Source: Collinsella aerofaciens
GTDB taxonomy: Bacteria > Actinomycetota > Coriobacteriia > Coriobacteriales > Coriobacteriaceae
Length of the DNA stretch: 64,000 nt
Reading direction: 5' to 3'
Assembly: GCF_902364355.1 (NCBI RefSeq)
Contig: NZ_CABJDK010000003.1
Span: 124,001-188,000, forward strand
Numbering within the stretch: position 1 is the stretch's first letter; each line of letters starts with the position of its first letter. The position numbers and the translations under genes were made by a program. The notes below the pieces were generated by a model. The model saw only the letters and a program-made list of their open reading frames with translations. It was not told where the DNA came from and ran no database searches. Shown piece after piece: positions 61,573-64,000 of the stretch.

Positions 61573-62421
61573 ATGAGCAAGGCTGATCAACAGTTTGTAG
61601 CCATGTGCCGCGATATTCTGGACCATGGCACCACCACCGAGGGCCAAAAGGTCCGCCCGGTGTGGGAGGACGGCACCCCTGCCTATACCATTAAAAACTT
61701 TGGCGTCACGGCACGCTACGACCTGCGTGAGGAGTTTCCGGCGCTTACCCTGCGTCGTACGGCCCTCAAATCTGCCATGGATGAGATCCTGTGGATCTAT
61801 CAAAAGAAGTCCAATAACGTGCATGACCTCAACAGCCATATTTGGGATGAGTGGGCCGACGAGACTGGCTCCATCGGCAAGGCCTACGGGTATCAGATTG
61901 GGCAGAAGAGCCATTATGCCGAGGGTGACTTTGATCAGATGGATCGCGTGCTGTACGACCTTAAGAACACGCCGTACAGCCGCCGCATTATGACGAATAC
62001 CTACGTGTTTAGCGACCTGTCCGAGATGCACCTGTATCCGTGCGCCTACAGCGTGACGTATAACGTGACGCAGCGCCCGCAGGATGATAAACCGACGCTC
62101 AACATGATTCTCAACCAGCGCAGCCAGGACATTTTGGCTGCGAACAACTGGAATGTGTGCCAGTACGCCATTTTGCTGATGATGGTCGCGCAGTCGGTCG
62201 ATATGATTCCCGGAGAGTTGCTGCATGTGATTGCCGATGCCCACATTTACGACCGTCATGTCGATATCGTCCGCGAGCTTATCGAGCGTCCGCAGTTTGC
62301 CGCGCCTAAGGTAACGCTTAACCCCGATGTGCATGACTTCTATGCGTTTACGACCGACGACCTGATTGTCGAGGGCTATGAGCACGGCCCGCAGGTCAAG
62401 AACATCCCCATTGCGGTGTAG
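61573..62421 (+). CDS. thyA: Thymidylate synthase
   Basis: This is a 282-residue enzyme. ATG 61573 is preferred (AGGAGG five bases upstream) over an in-frame ATG 36 bp earlier. It methylates dUMP to dTMP using methylene-tetrahydrofolate. The substrate blocks NTYVFSDLSEMHLYPCAYSVTYNV (catalytic Cys in YPCAYS), LNMILNQRSQDILAANNWNVCQYAILLMMVAQ and HVIADAHIYDRHV are recognisable, though YPCAY replaces the common LPPCH. It is followed directly by folA, which recycles its dihydrofolate. Confidence 0.93.
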   Translation: MSKADQQFVAMCRDILDHGTTTEGQKVRPVWEDGTPAYTIKNFGVTARYDLREEFPALTLRRTALKSAMDEILWIYQKKSNNVHDLNSHIWDEWADETGSIGKAYGYQIGQKSHYAEGDFDQMDRVLYDLKNTPYSRRIMTNTYVFSDLSEMHLYPCAYSVTYNVTQRPQDDKPTLNMILNQRSQDILAANNWNVCQYAILLMMVAQSVDMIPGELLHVIADAHIYDRHVDIVRELIERPQFAAPKVTLNPDVHDFYAFTTDDLIVEGYEHGPQVKNIPIAV

Positions 62422-62430
62422 GTGACGTGC

Positions 62431-62949
62431 ATGACGTGTAAGCTTTCTGCCATTGTCGCCGTGTGCGATGACTGGGGTATTGGGTGCGAGGGCGACATGG
62501 TGGTGTCCAACCGTGCCGACATGCGTCATTTTGTGGCGTGCACCAAAGGTTGCCCGGTTATTATGGGGCGCAAGACCCTGCTGAGTTTTCCCGGCGCACG
62601 GCCGCTCAAGAATCGTCGCAATATCGTGCTCACGCGCGACGAGGATTTTTCGCCCGAAGGTGTCGACGTGGTGCATAGTATCGGCGAGGCGCTCGCCGCG
62701 GTTGCCGATGAGCCCGTTGCCTGGGTGATCGGCGGCGGCGATGTCTATCGGCAGTTTTTGCCGTACTGCGTGGAGGCCGAGGTCACGCATAACCACTGCG
62801 TCCATCCCGTGGACACGTACTTTCCCGACTTGAACGCCGATCCCGCGTGGGAAGTTGCGCGGCGCGAAGGGGTTGCCACGATTGCCGCGGGCGAGGGTGA
62901 CGAAGGCCTCGATTATGAGTTCGTGACGTATCGTCGCGTTGAGGCGTAA
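62431..62949 (+). CDS. folA: Dihydrofolate reductase
   Basis: This 172-residue enzyme reduces dihydrofolate with NADPH. It has LSAIVAVCDDWGIGCEGDM (usual AVxxNxxIGxxxxLPW), FVACTKGCPVIMGRKTLLSFPGARPLKNRRNIVLTR, WVIGGGDVYRQFLPYC, and EVTHNHCVHPVDTYFPDL. ATG 62431 (with AGGTG upstream) and GTG 62422 are both possible starts; the two overlap a repeated MTC coding unit. It is paired with thyA. Confidence 0.93.
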   Translation: MTCKLSAIVAVCDDWGIGCEGDMVVSNRADMRHFVACTKGCPVIMGRKTLLSFPGARPLKNRRNIVLTRDEDFSPEGVDVVHSIGEALAAVADEPVAWVIGGGDVYRQFLPYCVEAEVTHNHCVHPVDTYFPDLNADPAWEVARREGVATIAAGEGDEGLDYEFVTYRRVEA

Positions 62950-63058
62950 ATCTCCTATTTGCCCACGGTATTATCGGGTTGGAATGATTGAGGGGCGGCG
63001 CTTGGCGTCGCCTCGTTTGATATAGATGCTGCTGTAAGAAGGGTGCGGGCTGGCTGCT

Positions 63059-63973
63059 ATGACTGATGCCGTTGAGGTGCTGCGAATTGATTCGCTCGAG
63101 GACGAGCGGCTCGATGCCTACGTGCGACTGACCGAGCGCGAGTTGCGCTGCGTGCTGGAGCCGCAAAGGGGCATCTTTATCGCCGAGAGTGCCAAGGTTA
63201 TCGAGCGCGCGGTGCGCGCCGGATACCAGCCGGTGAGCTTTCTTTTGGGCGAGCGCTGGCTCGACCAGATGATGCCGCTGTTTGAGCGCCTGATTGTGCG
63301 CGAGGGCGCGGGTCCGGTTCCTGTGTTCGTTGCCTCCATGGAGCTTATGGAGCAGCTGACGGGCTTCAATGTGACGCGCGGTGCGCTCGCGGCATTCCGT
63401 CGTCCACGTCAGATTCCGGTAGCCGAGTTCTTGGGTGGCGTCGTCGATGCGGCGGGGGAGCGCCCGGTGCGCGTGTGCGTGCTCGAGGGCATTGTCGACC
63501 ACACCAACGTCGGCGCGATTTTCCGCTCGGCGGCTGCGCTGAACGTCGATGGCATTTTGGTGAGCCCTACGTGCTGCGATCCGCTGTACCGTCGCTCGGC
63601 CCGCGTGAGCATGGGCACGGTGTTTCAGGTGCCCTGGACGCGCATTGGCAGCGAGGCGCGCGTATGGCCGCATGATGGGCTGGCGGCGCTGCACGATGCC
63701 GGCTTTTCGTGTGCCGCCATGGCGCTGACGGATGATTCGGTGTCGCTGGACGATCCCGCGCTCCAGGAGATTGACCGCCTGGCAATCTTTATGGGCACCG
63801 AGGGTGCTGGCTTGGGCGCCAAGACCATTGCAGGCTGCGACCGCGCCGTGCGTATTCCGATGGCGCATGGGGTCGATTCACTCAACGTGGCCGCGGCAAG
63901 CGCTGTTGCCTTTTGGCAGCTGTGCCCGCATGTGAGCAACGAGTACCACTACCAGCCGGGGCTGTATCACTAG
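63059..63973 (+). CDS. TrmH/SpoU-family RNA 2'-O-methyltransferase
   Basis: This 304-residue protein has an N-terminal substrate-binding part (GIFIAESAKVIERAVRAGYQPVSFLLGE) and a SPOUT catalytic domain. The three motifs are clear: DHTNVGAIFRSAAALNVDGILV, LAIFMGTEGAGLG and IPMAHGVDSLNVAAASAVAFW. It would methylate ribose in tRNA or rRNA; the exact site cannot be told. A typical 16-bp gap contains no recognisable terminator before the window edge. Confidence 0.88.
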   Translation: MTDAVEVLRIDSLEDERLDAYVRLTERELRCVLEPQRGIFIAESAKVIERAVRAGYQPVSFLLGERWLDQMMPLFERLIVREGAGPVPVFVASMELMEQLTGFNVTRGALAAFRRPRQIPVAEFLGGVVDAAGERPVRVCVLEGIVDHTNVGAIFRSAAALNVDGILVSPTCCDPLYRRSARVSMGTVFQVPWTRIGSEARVWPHDGLAALHDAGFSCAAMALTDDSVSLDDPALQEIDRLAIFMGTEGAGLGAKTIAGCDRAVRIPMAHGVDSLNVAAASAVAFWQLCPHVSNEYHYQPGLYH

Positions 63974-64000
63974 GCAGATAGTTAGCACCGGGCTCTGGTT

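Overview
The window looks like a chromosomal segment of a Collinsella-like gut actinobacterium (class Coriobacteriia). This rests on the high GC content with GC-rich third codon positions in the housekeeping genes, the actinobacterial order coaD / DivIVA-like (SepIVA-like) / DUF177 / rpmF ... rnc / smc / ftsY / ffh, and a Gram-positive-type Pel cluster. The genus is an inference from memory of gene content; no search was run.

Region 1 (about 1-14.8 kb) is accessory DNA. It starts with an IS110-family transposase cut by the window edge, whose 5' non-coding end may carry a guide ('bridge') RNA. A sortase-type (LPKTA) surface protein and a secreted Ala/Thr-rich protein follow. A cluster of conflict/defence-type genes comes next: a RloA/RloB-like ATPase-Toprim pair flanked by direct repeats; an IS256-family fragment abutting a decayed caspase-like protease; a protein with a nucleoside-2-deoxyribosyltransferase-like domain; a PD-(D/E)xK-like nuclease translationally coupled to a Rad50-like ABC ATPase with an atypical P-loop; and a second, unrelated-looking RloA/RloB-like pair. 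Several of these genes are AT-richer than the rest, which suggests transfer.

Region 2 (15.1-27.3 kb) is one tightly packed operon: pelD, pelE, pelA-type deacetylase, pelF and pelG, then a CotH-like kinase lipoprotein, a VTC-domain polyphosphate polymerase-like protein and a DUF4956 membrane protein. The PelD-like protein keeps an RxxD c-di-GMP I-site before a degenerate GGDEF, so exopolysaccharide output is probably gated by c-di-GMP. A PLP-fold protein that appears to lack the catalytic lysine follows.

Region 3 (27.5-45.1 kb) is core metabolism and information processing: a ModE-type HTH regulator (minus strand), guaB, leuS behind a long structured leader, a lipoprotein (minus strand), and rimP-nusA-infB-rbfA-nrnA-truB-ribF-dnaG. 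This last operon has a promoter followed by an intrinsic-terminator hairpin before rimP. rpoD (primary sigma factor) ends the region.

Region 4 (45.1-60.5 kb) has a perfect 54-bp palindrome and two identical tRNA-Asn genes. Then comes a long co-oriented set: asp23-like, fakA-like, recG, rsmD, coaD, a DivIVA-like coiled-coil gene, DUF177, rpmF, plsX, acpP, rnc, smc, ftsY, ffh. It links fatty-acid/phospholipid synthesis, ribosome maturation, chromosome condensation and SRP targeting.

Region 5 (60.6-64 kb) has a divergent fused DUF134-NifX regulator/metal-binding gene with paired palindromic operators, then thyA-folA and a TrmH-family RNA methyltransferase.
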